Shown in pieces: positions 7,256-15,193 of a DNA stretch of 42,075 nucleotides. The DNA is from Oscillospiraceae bacterium (GTDB lineage: Bacteria > Bacillota > Clostridia > Oscillospirales > Oscillospiraceae), in contig JAFVWL010000063.1 of assembly GCA_017501695.1 (NCBI GenBank), positions 1 through 42,075 of the forward strand, written 5' to 3'. How positions within the stretch are numbered: the stretch's first letter is position 1; each line of letters opens with the position of its first letter. Below the pieces are notes generated by a model. It saw only the letters and a program-made list of their open reading frames with translations. It was not told the origin of the DNA and ran no database searches. The position numbers were made by a program, and so were the translations under genes.

Positions 7256-8908
7256 ATGGAACGCAAGCGTTGGTATAAGGACATGGTGTTTTACCAAATC
7301 TGGCCCCGGAGCTTTAAGGATGGCGATGGGGACGGCATGGGTGACCTGTGGGGTGTGTACGAAAAGCTGGACTACCTGAAAAGTCTGGGCTGTGACGGCA
7401 TCTGGTTCTCCCCCATCTATCCCTCTCCCGGTGCGGATTGCGGCTATGACATTGCGGATTACATGGACATTGCGCCGGAGTTCGGCGGCATGGAGGCTTT
7501 CCGGAAGGTCCTGGAGGGTGTCCACGAACGGGGCATGAAATTGATTATGGACCTGGTGGTGAATCACACCAGCGACGAGCACGAATGGTTCCAGAAATCC
7601 CGGAAGCGGATTGAGCCCTACACGGACTACTACATCTGGCGCCCCGGCAAGCCCGGCGGCAAATTGCCCAACAACTGGGATTCCAATTTTGAGGGTAAGG
7701 CTTGGACCTGGGACGAAGAGCGCGGCGAATACTATCTGCATCTGTTCGCCGTGAAGCAGCCGGATCTGAATATGGATAACCCCCTGGTCCGGGAGGAAGT
7801 GAAGAAGATCCTCCGGTTCTGGCTGGACATGGGTGTGGACGGTTTCCGGGAGGATGTGATCACCTACATCTCCAAGAAGGAAGGTCTGCCTGACGACCAC
7901 CTGTTCCCGGTGTACAAGGGCATGCCCAACTACAACCACGGCCCCCACATCCACGAATATCTGGCAGAGTTCAAACGGGATGTGTTCGACCATTACGACT
8001 GCTTCACCCTGGCAGAAGCCCCCCTGGTATGGCCCAAGCAGGCACTGAAGTACATAGACGAAGAAACCGGACAACTGGATATGATGATCCAGTTTGAATG
8101 CCAGTGCGCGGATTGTCTGTTCACGGACTGGATGCCGACGAAGTTCTCCCTGCCCAAAATGAAAAAAGCCTTCTCCGACTGGCAGGAAAAGCTGGAGGGC
8201 CGGGCCTGGAATATGCTCTACATTGAAAACCATGACCATCCCCGGATCATCTCCCGGTATGGCAGTGAAGTATTCTGGAAGGAAAGCGGCAAGATGCTGG
8301 CGGTGATGTACCTGTTCCAGAAGGGCACACCCTTCCTGTATCAGGGTCAGGAGATCGGCATGCTGAACTGGCGGCCCGCGGACCCGGATATGTACGAGGA
8401 TGTGCAGACCCGGTGGCAGTATGCCAATACGGAACTGAACAAGTCTCCCGAGGACCGGCTTCATCGGCTCTGGCGCTGCTCCCGGGACAACGCCCGGACT
8501 CCGGTCCAGTGGTCCGATGAAGAAAACGCCGGCTTTACTACGGGAACTCCCTGGTTCCATGTAAATCCCAATTACAAGACCATCAATGTGGCCCAGCAGG
8601 AGCAGGATCCGGATTCCATCCTGAATTTCTACCGGAAGGCCATCGCTCTGCGAAAAGCGCTGCCTGTAGTCCGCTATGGTACCTATACGGAGCATTTCAA
8701 GAACGACCGGAATCTGTATGTGTACAGCCGGGACGGCGCAACCCAGCGGCTGCTGGTAATCTGCTCTTTCGCGGACCGGCCTGCGGGGCTGAAGGTGCCC
8801 AAGAGCTTTGATCTGAGCAAGGCGGAGCTGGTACTGCGGAATGTGGAGGGCCCTGCGGGTCAGGTGCTCATGCCCTACGAAGCCCGGGTCTACCTGTGGA
8901 ACAAGTAA
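7256..8908 (+). CDS. GH13 alpha-glucosidase (oligo-1,6-glucosidase type)
   Basis: This 550-aa cytoplasmic enzyme hydrolyses short alpha-glucosides from the non-reducing end. The GH13_31 signature blocks are all present: MDLVVNHTS (~98-106), GVDGFREDVI with the nucleophile Asp200, TLAEA with acid/base Glu254, and ENHDHPR with transition-state Asp327. The residue after the nucleophile is Val. In characterised enzymes Val at this place goes with alpha-1,6 (isomaltase) activity, while Ala or Thr goes with maltase activity; the isomalto-oligosaccharide preference here is inferred from that. Length matches oligo-1,6-glucosidases. The start follows AAAGGAG. It is paired divergently with the GH36 alpha-galactosidase. 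A trehalose-6-phosphate hydrolase is a less likely alternative. Confidence 0.92.
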   Translation: MERKRWYKDMVFYQIWPRSFKDGDGDGMGDLWGVYEKLDYLKSLGCDGIWFSPIYPSPGADCGYDIADYMDIAPEFGGMEAFRKVLEGVHERGMKLIMDLVVNHTSDEHEWFQKSRKRIEPYTDYYIWRPGKPGGKLPNNWDSNFEGKAWTWDEERGEYYLHLFAVKQPDLNMDNPLVREEVKKILRFWLDMGVDGFREDVITYISKKEGLPDDHLFPVYKGMPNYNHGPHIHEYLAEFKRDVFDHYDCFTLAEAPLVWPKQALKYIDEETGQLDMMIQFECQCADCLFTDWMPTKFSLPKMKKAFSDWQEKLEGRAWNMLYIENHDHPRIISRYGSEVFWKESGKMLAVMYLFQKGTPFLYQGQEIGMLNWRPADPDMYEDVQTRWQYANTELNKSPEDRLHRLWRCSRDNARTPVQWSDEENAGFTTGTPWFHVNPNYKTINVAQQEQDPDSILNFYRKAIALRKALPVVRYGTYTEHFKNDRNLYVYSRDGATQRLLVICSFADRPAGLKVPKSFDLSKAELVLRNVEGPAGQVLMPYEARVYLWNK

Positions 8909-8910
8909 CT

Positions 8911-9642
8911 ATGATGAAAAAGCTCTTTCTTTTGGGGCTGGCGGTAATGATCCTGCTGTCCGGATGCCGCCAGGCCACCACCGTGATCCTTCCGCCGGAA
9001 ACCCAGGGGCCCACCCAAGCCTCCACCGGCGGCACCACCCTGTCCACCACGGAACCGCCTACGGTTCCCACAACACAGACCACGGAAGCCGAAACCACGG
9101 TGCCTCCGACACAGCCGCCCACAGATCCTCCTACCCAGCCACCAACAAACCCGCCCACAAGGCCAGCAAATCCCCCAACACAGCCGCCTACAAACCCGCC
9201 TACCCAGCCACCGACCCAGCCGCCGACGGAGCCGGATGTCTACGACATCGGCAGTCACAGCATCGGCAGCCTGGAATGGGCACTGCTGGCGGAGCTGAAT
9301 GCCCGGCGGACCGCAGAAGGTCTTCCGGAACTGCCCATGGACCGGACCCTTTGTGCCCTGGCTGCCATCCGGGCCTATGAGCTGACCCAAAACCTGTCCC
9401 ACAGCCGTCCCGATGGCCGGGATTGGTCCAGTGTGCTTTCGGATTACAGCCAGGCCGGTCAGCCCCTCGGGGAAAATCTCCTCCACGGAACCGATGACTA
9501 TACCGCCGGAGCCATGACGGAGGTTTGGATGGGTTCGCCCAGTCATCGAAACCTGATCCTTCACAGCGATGCCCGACTGGTGGGAATCGGTGTGTGGGAA
9601 CAGAACGGGCAAATCTTTGTGGCTGTGCTTTTCATCGCATAA
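8911..9642 (+). CDS. Lipoprotein with Thr/Pro linker and CAP (SCP/YkwD-like) domain
   Basis: This is a 243-aa surface lipoprotein. A signal with the lipobox LLSGC is at ~15-21, and a Thr/Pro linker of TQPPT-like units runs to ~108. A CAP domain fills ~115-243, with LAELNARRTAEGLPEL, LSHSRPDGRDW, GENLL, W-to-SPSHRNLIL and GIGVWEQNG blocks. The acidic and His residues of the CAP cleft are present. The function of bacterial CAP proteins is not settled; wall or sporulation-related roles are known for relatives. It starts only 2 bp after the GH13 stop, with a weak site (GGAACAAG), so translation is probably coupled. Two ATGs stand in tandem (8911, 8914). A terminator follows, shared with the convergent neighbour. 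Confidence 0.88.
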   Translation: MMKKLFLLGLAVMILLSGCRQATTVILPPETQGPTQASTGGTTLSTTEPPTVPTTQTTEAETTVPPTQPPTDPPTQPPTNPPTRPANPPTQPPTNPPTQPPTQPPTEPDVYDIGSHSIGSLEWALLAELNARRTAEGLPELPMDRTLCALAAIRAYELTQNLSHSRPDGRDWSSVLSDYSQAGQPLGENLLHGTDDYTAGAMTEVWMGSPSHRNLILHSDARLVGIGVWEQNGQIFVAVLFIA

Positions 9643-9646
9643 TACA

Positions 9647-9684
9647 ACACGCCATTCCTTCCCGAAGAGGTTGGAATGGCGTGT
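9647..9684. terminator. Convergent terminator
   Basis: A perfect 12-bp stem, ACACGCCATTCC against GGAATGGCGTGT, is followed by TGTTCTTT on the plus strand. It sits between the CAP lipoprotein gene and the minus-strand lipoprotein gene that ends at 9690. Confidence 0.85.
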
Positions 9685-9689
9685 GTTCT

Positions 9690-11393
9690 TTAATACAGAG
9701 GATCTTCCAGATATTGCTCCCAGGGGAGCTGACTTTCGTACTTTTTCATTTCAAAGGCATCCCGGATGGCACGGCACAGGGTCCGCAATTCCCGCTGGGC
9801 AGAGGCAGTGTCAAACAATTCTCCGTTATCCGGCATCATAGCATCTACGAAAAGCTGGGCCCGGTCCTCCGCGGGCTTGTCTGCTTTCCAATCATCCAGC
9901 ATACTGTTTTTGCCCAGGACGTAGGTATCCATGACCCGGTAAATGCTGCGCAGAAGCTCCGCGTCCATGGTGTCCCCCGGCTCCACCGCCAGGTGAGCGT
10001 TTCCATTCAGCCAGGTTTGCTGGCTGCCCTGCGGGCCCGCATCCGCCACCAGGCTCACGGTCAGCAGGCCGTTGTCGCTGACGGTGCCAAGCTGGGACAG
10101 GAACCCTTCCGGGAACAATCCCAGGACCCGATCCGTCACCTCCAGCATATGGGTGTAGACCTCTACCCGGTTTTCAGCCGTCAACCGCTCCCAGGGCGCC
10201 GTGATGGCATCCCGCCAGAGCCGCAGGGCAACACCATACTTCTGCCCCAGAGCTTCCGCCTTTGCCCGGCAGTCCGCCAAGGCATCGGCATCCGGATTAT
10301 GATCCGTTTCCCAGAGAGCAGTGTAGACCGTTTCGTCCTCCACGCCGCTTGCGGCCGGAGTCCACCGGCACAGGGTATTTTGATCGTTCAGGAACCAAAG
10401 GTTCCCCACCGGGTCCGCGATTATATTCCGGACCCCAGTGATCCCGGGCAGAGTCACTGCGGCGGTACGCAGTCCGGAATTCAGGTCATAGCACTCCAAA
10501 AGCGTAGCATCCTCTTCCTCCCAGGCAGTAACCACCATTTCCAGTTCCAAAACCGGGAATACCCGGGCCGCAGGATGAGCAGGAGTGAACAGGTTCAGAG
10601 GTTCCTCCCCCTTACCAAACAGGTATGTGGGGATACCTCCGGTACCTCGATGCAGGAAATACCAGCCCTTTCCGGAGACTGCTACATCCAAAGTAACGTC
10701 AGTCCCAACCTCAAGGCCGTCCGCTGAACGGAGGAAGGAGGTTTTCACCGTTCCGTTCTCGGATTCGGTCACCATGACCAGCAGAGTGCCATCCAGGCAG
10801 CTTCCGGTAAGAACCGATGCCTGATCCGGCTGCTGCCGCAGCAAATGACCAATGCCGGTGCTCAGATCCAGCACCCGGATCTCCCCACCGGTGCTGTAGT
10901 AGGCCTGCCTCAGATCCGAGCTCACCACAGGAATGCCCTGGATATTATCGGGCAGGATGTGTTTGTGGATCTCCCGCAGGCTTTTATCCAGCACTACCAA
11001 GGCGTTTTCTTCCGGGCTGTAATAGCTCAGGCCCTGGTCCGTTATCTGGATGCCGTTGCCGTCCTCCGGAAGCCGGGGATACCGGGAAACAGAGGTTTTC
11101 AGCCGCAGGTCCTCCCCAACATAGGCGTTAAGCTGGGTCTGCTCGCCGGAGAAATACAGCAGCACCGTATTCCCCATCAGCAGCACACCTCCGCAGTTCC
11201 GTTCCAGAGGCCAGGTCCAAACGGCACCGTTGGCGGACTGCTCCACCGCGCCGGATTCCCGGTACAGAGCCGGACCCAGAGGCGCTTCCGTCTCCGTGGG
11301 CGGTTGGGTCACCTGGGGCTCCGTAGGGTCAGGAAGCGCGGTGCAGCCGGTCAGCAGCAGTATTGCCAGCAGAAAGGCAAGCAATCGTTTCAT
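9690..11393 (-). CDS. Lipoprotein with beta-propeller-like region and peptidase-like C-terminus
   Basis: This 567-aa protein has a lipobox signal (LLLTGC, cysteine 17) and a short PPTE linker. Residues ~45-340 are beta-rich blades of the kind seen in propeller folds (repeats such as SYYSPEENALVVLD and LWFLNDQN). The C-terminal ~200 residues resemble the zinc-metallopeptidase-like tail found in other clostridial lipoproteins (EDRAQLF, LCRAIRDAF, PWEQYL). However, no HExxH is visible where one would be expected, near LLRSIYRVMDTYV. It may be a non-catalytic relative; this is inference. It is the last gene of the 14.5-to-9.7 kb operon and starts 1 nt after the stop of the Cys-rich small protein. 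AAGGAG precedes the ATG by 9 nt. No function can be assigned. Confidence 0.75.
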   Translation of the reverse strand: MKRLLAFLLAILLLTGCTALPDPTEPQVTQPPTETEAPLGPALYRESGAVEQSANGAVWTWPLERNCGGVLLMGNTVLLYFSGEQTQLNAYVGEDLRLKTSVSRYPRLPEDGNGIQITDQGLSYYSPEENALVVLDKSLREIHKHILPDNIQGIPVVSSDLRQAYYSTGGEIRVLDLSTGIGHLLRQQPDQASVLTGSCLDGTLLVMVTESENGTVKTSFLRSADGLEVGTDVTLDVAVSGKGWYFLHRGTGGIPTYLFGKGEEPLNLFTPAHPAARVFPVLELEMVVTAWEEEDATLLECYDLNSGLRTAAVTLPGITGVRNIIADPVGNLWFLNDQNTLCRWTPAASGVEDETVYTALWETDHNPDADALADCRAKAEALGQKYGVALRLWRDAITAPWERLTAENRVEVYTHMLEVTDRVLGLFPEGFLSQLGTVSDNGLLTVSLVADAGPQGSQQTWLNGNAHLAVEPGDTMDAELLRSIYRVMDTYVLGKNSMLDDWKADKPAEDRAQLFVDAMMPDNGELFDTASAQRELRTLCRAIRDAFEMKKYESQLPWEQYLEDPLY

Positions 11394-11394
11394 A

Positions 11395-11571
11395 TCACTG
11401 TCTCCTTGCTAAGGTATAGTCATCACCCTGCCGGTAATAGGGGCACCGGGTCTGGCGTGAGGCAAAAATCCGGTAGACCTCATCCTCGTCCAGGTCCATC
11501 ATGCAGTAATACTCATCATATTCCTCGTCGTAATCAAAATACCAGCAGGTTTCACATAAATTCTCAGACAT
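11395..11571 (-). CDS. Small Cys-rich acidic protein (DUF6472-like)
   Basis: This 58-aa protein has four cysteines spaced as CETC...C...C. It has a strongly acidic, tyrosine-rich middle (FDYDEEYDEYYC) and ends in CPYYRQGDDYTLARRQ. The pattern resembles the clostridial DUF6472 family and suggests a small zinc- or iron-binding module. That is inference. Two ATGs are possible. The one at 11577 overlaps the TGA of the phosphoesterase gene but sits only 2 nt from GGAGG. The one at 11571 has 8-nt spacing and is chosen. It lies between the phosphoesterase and the propeller lipoprotein in the same operon. Confidence 0.75.
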   Translation of the reverse strand: MSENLCETCWYFDYDEEYDEYYCMMDLDEDEVYRIFASRQTRCPYYRQGDDYTLARRQ

Positions 11572-11573
11572 GG

Positions 11574-12089
11574 TCATTCCTCCAGGATCCGGAAGCGGAA
11601 AACTCCATCCTCATATAGCAGGCAGCTATGGCTGCCGTCCTTGGGAATGGATACAGAACCGGGGTTCAGGCAGCGGATTCCGTTTCGCACGTCGTCCAGC
11701 TTCACATGGGTATGGCCGCTGAGGAACACGGAACCGGGCTCCAGAGGCGGCAGGTTATCCGGACTGTGATGGTGGCCGTGGGTCAGATACAGGGTCAGGC
11801 CTTCCGCCTGAACCAGGGCGTAATCCGCCATGCAGGGAAAGGGCAGCACCATCTGGTCCACCTCTGCCTCGCAGTTGCCCCGGACCGCCAGAATTTTATC
11901 CCTGTGAGCGGAAAGCATGGGGATCACCTGCTTGGGGCAGTAATCCCGGGGCAGGTCATTCCTGGGGCCATGGTAAAGCATATCTCCCAGCAGGATCAGC
12001 TTGTCCGGCTGTTCCTGTTCCAGCACCTCCATGAGCTTTCCGCACCAGAAGGCGGAGCCATGGATGTCCGACGCGATCAAGAATTTCAT
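11574..12089 (-). CDS. YfcE/MJ0936-type metallophosphoesterase
   Basis: This 171-aa single-domain calcineurin-like phosphodiesterase has all the metal-binding motifs in order: SDIHG (7-11), LLGDMLYHG, VRGNCEAE, LTHGHHH and LSGHTHV. Relatives cleave phosphodiester model substrates and use Mn; the natural substrate is unknown. The ATG at 12089 lies 9 nt after GGAG. An upstream in-frame TTG overlaps the stop of the DUF1643 gene and is not preferred. Its stop codon overlaps the first possible ATG of the Cys-rich small protein, so these genes are translated as a chain. Confidence 0.9.
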   Translation of the reverse strand: MKFLIASDIHGSAFWCGKLMEVLEQEQPDKLILLGDMLYHGPRNDLPRDYCPKQVIPMLSAHRDKILAVRGNCEAEVDQMVLPFPCMADYALVQAEGLTLYLTHGHHHSPDNLPPLEPGSVFLSGHTHVKLDDVRNGIRCLNPGSVSIPKDGSHSCLLYEDGVFRFRILEE

Positions 12090-12091
12090 AA

Positions 12092-12709
12092 TCAATCTCC
12101 CAGAGAGGATAAGTAAGTTTGGATGTCAAAGGGTTTCAATTCTTCATCCTTGCGCAGGTAAAGAGGATGGTGGGGGTGGCCTTTCTTGCTGACCTTGCCG
12201 GCACAGAACCAGGAGGCTCCGTATTCCTCACCGGCTTCCACCATATCCCGGACACAATCGGGAAGATAGTCCCGCTTTTCTATGATGGTGCCCCAGGCAG
12301 CCCATACGGCGGGACGTTCGGAAATGGACAGCACATAGCGGAAGGCTTCCAGATTTTCCCTATGGAGCAGAGGGTTATACACCTTCTCCATGGCATCCGG
12401 ATCCGTGGCCCGCTGGGCATAGACATTGAACATGATGAAGCTGTCGAAGCCATTGCCATGTGCGATGCGTTCCACGGATTTCAGCGTGTTGTCCAGGTCA
12501 TCAGGCCGGGCGGTGGAGGGGTTGATGCCGATGCAGATCAGAGGTTTTTTTCCCCGGGTACCCAGGATATACCGGTACTCGGAATAGAAATTGGGGGCAT
12601 AGAGCCATTTTTCGATATCATAATCGGGGCTGGGGGTATTGGCCGCTTCCAGGGCCTGCCGGAAGGTGACCAGTTCCAGCTCCGTGGTGGTTCCTTTTGG
12701 AATGTGCAT
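12092..12709 (-). CDS. DUF1643 family protein
   Basis: This is a 205-aa soluble protein. The central part shows the DUF1643 signature: YRYILGTRGKKPLICIGINP, then a segment with STARPDDLDNT, FIMFNVYAQRATDP and VWAAWG. The family has no established function; fold comparisons place it near uracil-DNA-glycosylase-like proteins. The C-terminus carries a HPHHPLYLRK motif. Two ATGs are possible. The one at 12715 overlaps the previous gene's TGA but is too close to GGAGG. The one at 12709 has about 7-nt spacing and is chosen. It sits mid-operon between a membrane protein and the YfcE-like enzyme. Confidence 0.85.
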   Translation of the reverse strand: MHIPKGTTTELELVTFRQALEAANTPSPDYDIEKWLYAPNFYSEYRYILGTRGKKPLICIGINPSTARPDDLDNTLKSVERIAHGNGFDSFIMFNVYAQRATDPDAMEKVYNPLLHRENLEAFRYVLSISERPAVWAAWGTIIEKRDYLPDCVRDMVEAGEEYGASWFCAGKVSKKGHPHHPLYLRKDEELKPFDIQTYLSSLGD

Positions 12710-12711
12710 CT

Positions 12712-13275
12712 TCATCCCTCCACCGGCGGGAACCAGACGTAATTCTCCGGATCATGGAAGGCACAGTCCGCTTCCCTTCGGCCGGTCTGGACCAGCCATT
12801 TTTCCCAGGCAAAATTCAGGAAGGGCTTAAAGCCTTCCATGGTGGACTGAAGCTGTACCGTGCGGCCATCCTTCAGGTGCAACTCCACGATATAGCTGCC
12901 GCCCTGGACCACATAAAGCTGCTGGGCGGTAATGTCCCGGAAACGGTAGACCTGCTCCTTCCGCCCAAAAACGGACAGCAAAAAGCTCTCATGGTCATAG
13001 AACACGCCAAAGGTGGCGTAATAACAGGTCAGACCAATGCCCAGCAGCACCACTACGCCGCCGCCAATGGACAAAAACAGGCTGTCCTTTATACCGACCA
13101 CCACCGCCACAATGCCAAGGGCAATGAACACAATGCCCATAACAGCGTAGCGCTTGCTCAAGCGCACCGCTTTTCCGGTCTTGTGATGGGACCGGGAACG
13201 GAACAGTTTGGTATACAGCTTGTCGACACAAAAGCACAGGGCAAAGGTGACGACGATCACAAGGATCTCGATCAT
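12712..13275 (-). CDS. Small membrane protein with PH-like C-terminal domain (DUF6560-like)
   Basis: This is a 187-aa protein. Three hydrophobic segments are visible: ~3-18, ~45-62 and ~66-86 (IVFIALGIVAVVVG and SIGGGVVVLLGIGL). A soluble domain of ~95 residues follows, with a beta-sheet pattern (SFLLSVFGRKEQVYRF, YIVELHLKDGRTVQLQ) like bacterial PH/YcxB-type domains. The end, CAFHDPENYVWFPP, looks family-specific. I believe it belongs to DUF6560, but this is from memory. The function is unknown. It lies 12 nt after the cyclo-ligase gene, and its stop overlaps the DUF1643 gene. Confidence 0.75.
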   Translation of the reverse strand: MIEILVIVVTFALCFCVDKLYTKLFRSRSHHKTGKAVRLSKRYAVMGIVFIALGIVAVVVGIKDSLFLSIGGGVVVLLGIGLTCYYATFGVFYDHESFLLSVFGRKEQVYRFRDITAQQLYVVQGGSYIVELHLKDGRTVQLQSTMEGFKPFLNFAWEKWLVQTGRREADCAFHDPENYVWFPPVEG

Positions 13276-13287
13276 ATTTTTCTCTCC

Positions 13288-13821
13288 TTACGCCCAGAGG
13301 ACCAGGTCCACAGGGATGTCATGCTCCTGGGTTTCCAGATGCTCCAGAACCTGAAAATCATAGCACAAGGCAACGGTGGGGTGGTTGGGCTCCTTCGCCA
13401 GGAATTTGTCGTAAAAACCGCCGCCATAGCCCATCCGGTTGCCGCTGGGATCAAAGGCCAGGCCGGGCATCAGCACCAGGGCCGTTTCGTCATCCGCTAC
13501 AGGACCATCCTCCACAGGCTCCGGAATGCCGGAGTAGCCCTTGGCTACCTGAGACAGGTCCTCCAGATAGATAAACAGCATTTCGTCACCGAAGATTTTC
13601 GGCACCGCCACCCGCTTGCCTTCCGCCAAAGCCCGTTCCAGCATGGGAACTGTGCGGACCTCCTGGTTATAGGGCAGGTAACCGTAAATGGTCTTGGCCC
13701 GGCGATAAGCCTCAGAATCCGCAAAAAGAGCCCCAAGTCGGCGGCTCTTTTCTGCGATTTGTTCCGCGGACATAGCCCGCTTCTTTTGCCGGATCATAGC
13801 CCGCAGCTCACGCTTGTCCAT
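13288..13821 (-). CDS. 5-formyltetrahydrofolate cyclo-ligase
   Basis: This 177-aa enzyme converts 5-formyl-THF to 5,10-methenyl-THF with ATP, returning folate to the one-carbon pool. The family features are complete. A basic N-terminus KRELRAMIRQKKRAMS is followed by the folate-site strand YGYLPYNQEV, then VLMPGLAFD and GYGGGFYDKFL (ATP/Mg loop). The end VPVDLV-type motif appears as IPVDLVLWA. The ATG at 13821 follows AGGAG with 7-nt spacing. The gene overlaps the end of the XRE regulator by 14 nt, so the two are co-translated. The much longer frame upstream is the regulator gene read in another frame. Confidence 0.93.
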   Translation of the reverse strand: MDKRELRAMIRQKKRAMSAEQIAEKSRRLGALFADSEAYRRAKTIYGYLPYNQEVRTVPMLERALAEGKRVAVPKIFGDEMLFIYLEDLSQVAKGYSGIPEPVEDGPVADDETALVLMPGLAFDPSGNRMGYGGGFYDKFLAKEPNHPTVALCYDFQVLEHLETQEHDIPVDLVLWA

Positions 13822-14524
13822 CGTCATTCTCCTGTTCTTCCACAGTCTGGGGCAGTTCTTCCTGGGGCTGAGGCTCCGGCTCTTCCACCTTTGGGGTCCG
13901 GAACATCCGGAACCACAGCAGAATGGCAAGCTGGCCGGGCAGTCCAAGCAGGAACATCCGCCACAGGCTGACGTGGAGAAATACAAACAGTGTCACGTAA
14001 ATACTCAGCAGGCTGCCCCACATAATAATGGAGATCAGCGCCTTGTTCCAGCGGAAATCATGCCAGGCAGAGCGAAGGCTCAGCAGCACGATGGCATTGG
14101 CAGGAATGGCATAAACAAAGAACAGCCAGCTCCAGGGGTCGGTAATTTCAAAGGCGGACAGGACCACATACACAAACAGTGCCACAAACCAGCACAGGAT
14201 GCTGGACAGCATAAGAATGATATTCTTGTCCGCTTTCCGTTTCAGGGTCTTTTCCACCACCTGCTCCATGGCCTGCTGGACCTTTCCGGTGTCCTCGGGA
14301 AGGGCATTGGGGTCCACCAACAGGTCATTGACGGTGATGCCGAACTGCTCCGCCAGTTGGGCCAGAGTGAGCACATCGGGAACGGATTCGCCCCGTTCCC
14401 ATTTGGACACCGCTTTATCGGAATAATTCAGTTTCTCCGCAAGGCCCATCTGGGTCATGCCCGCGCGCTTGCGGTAGGCGGCGATATTGGCGCCGATCTG
14501 GCTTTTCAGCTTCTCGATGTCCAT
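13808..14524 (-). CDS. XRE-family HTH regulator with four transmembrane segments
   Basis: This 238-aa protein has an N-terminal helix-turn-helix at ~10-68 (GMTQMGLAEKLNYSDKAVSK and WERGESVPD), like Cro/C1-type regulators. A helical linker follows, then four hydrophobic segments (~103-123, ~128-150, ~160-182, ~185-205) and an acidic PEPQPQEE tail. The layout suggests a membrane-tethered DNA-binding protein that senses something at the membrane; the signal is unknown. The start is fixed by AGGAGGAG at 7 nt. It is the first gene of the operon. An ATAGT-TATT-ACTAT inverted repeat overlaps its promoter and could be an autoregulatory operator. Confidence 0.88.
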   Translation of the reverse strand: MDIEKLKSQIGANIAAYRKRAGMTQMGLAEKLNYSDKAVSKWERGESVPDVLTLAQLAEQFGITVNDLLVDPNALPEDTGKVQQAMEQVVEKTLKRKADKNIILMLSSILCWFVALFVYVVLSAFEITDPWSWLFFVYAIPANAIVLLSLRSAWHDFRWNKALISIIMWGSLLSIYVTLFVFLHVSLWRMFLLGLPGQLAILLWFRMFRTPKVEEPEPQPQEELPQTVEEQENDDGQA

Positions 14525-14540
14525 AGGTCTCCTCCTGCAC

Positions 14541-14581
14541 ATAGTTATTACTATTTTAACAGAATCCAGGCTTATTTGCAA
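14541..14581 (-). promoter_or_regulatory. Promoter and possible operator of the XRE operon
   Basis: On the minus strand TTGCAA (14576-14581) and TAAAAT (14553-14558) are 17 bp apart. The inverted repeat ATAGT-TATT-ACTAT (14541-14554) touches the -10 box and the likely start site. Confidence 0.7.
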
Positions 14582-14589
14582 CTAAAAAT

Positions 14590-14621
14590 TTCCGCCGTAT
14601 TGGATTTCCAATACGGCGGAA
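14590..14621 (-). terminator. Terminator of the CBS-pair gene
   Basis: A perfect 14-bp stem, TTCCGCCGTATTGG against CCAATACGGCGGAA, with a 4-nt loop. It is followed on the minus strand by AATTTTTAG. It lies 12 nt past the stop codon. Confidence 0.85.
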
Positions 14622-14632
14622 TTCTATGTAGG

Positions 14633-15049
14633 TCAGTCTTCGGGAAACAATTGCTGCTTCAGGTATTTGACAATGGCACGGCGGGTGACGATTCCAATGA
14701 AGGTACCCTTGTCGTCCACTACGGGAACAAAATTCTGATTGATGGCTGTATCTACCAGTTCCTGCATGGAGGTGGTAACCGGGACGGCCACATTATCCTT
14801 ACGGTGTGGGATTTCCATGATCCGGCGGGCTTCTGCCTGGCGCATATCCATGTAGCACATATTCTTCATAGCCCACAGCAGGTCACCTTCCCGGAGGGCA
14901 CCCCGGTATTCTCCCCTGCGGTTGAGGATCGGCAGACCGGCATATCCGGCGGTTTCCATTTTTTCCAATGCCTGGCGGATGGTATAATCGTCATACAAGA
15001 AGGCACACATGGCCTTGGGTGTCAGAAAGAACAAAATATTATTATTCAT
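14633..15049 (-). CDS. CBS-domain pair protein
   Basis: This 138-aa protein is made of two CBS motifs (~8-60 and ~75-135), with blocks such as AGYAGLPILNRRGEYRGALR and FVPVVDDKGTFIGIVTRR. Stand-alone CBS pairs bind adenine nucleotides, and in Firmicutes CbpB/DarB-like proteins bind c-di-AMP. A nucleotide-sensing role is a fair inference, and the c-di-AMP phosphodiesterase GdpP is encoded in the same window, but the ligand is not proven. The start follows AAGGAG. The gene has its own extended -10 promoter and terminator, so it is monocistronic. Confidence 0.85.
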   Translation of the reverse strand: MNNNILFFLTPKAMCAFLYDDYTIRQALEKMETAGYAGLPILNRRGEYRGALREGDLLWAMKNMCYMDMRQAEARRIMEIPHRKDNVAVPVTTSMQELVDTAINQNFVPVVDDKGTFIGIVTRRAIVKYLKQQLFPED

Positions 15050-15095
15050 AGTGGCTCCTTTTCATACTCGTTGGCGGCTTGCTTCCACCGCTATT

Positions 15096-15104
15096 ATTAT
15101 AGCA
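15096..15104 (-). promoter_or_regulatory. Extended -10 promoter of the CBS-pair gene
   Basis: On the minus strand TGC directly precedes TATAAT (-10 at 15096-15101). No good -35 box is seen at 17 bp, as is common for extended -10 promoters. It lies about 47 nt before the start codon. Confidence 0.6.
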
Positions 15105-15193
15105 CATTTCGGAACCGAAAGTATGAATATTTCTTGGAATCAGCCCTTTCCACCGCCGAAAATTACGTCCACGTTTTGTGCATCCTGCACAGT

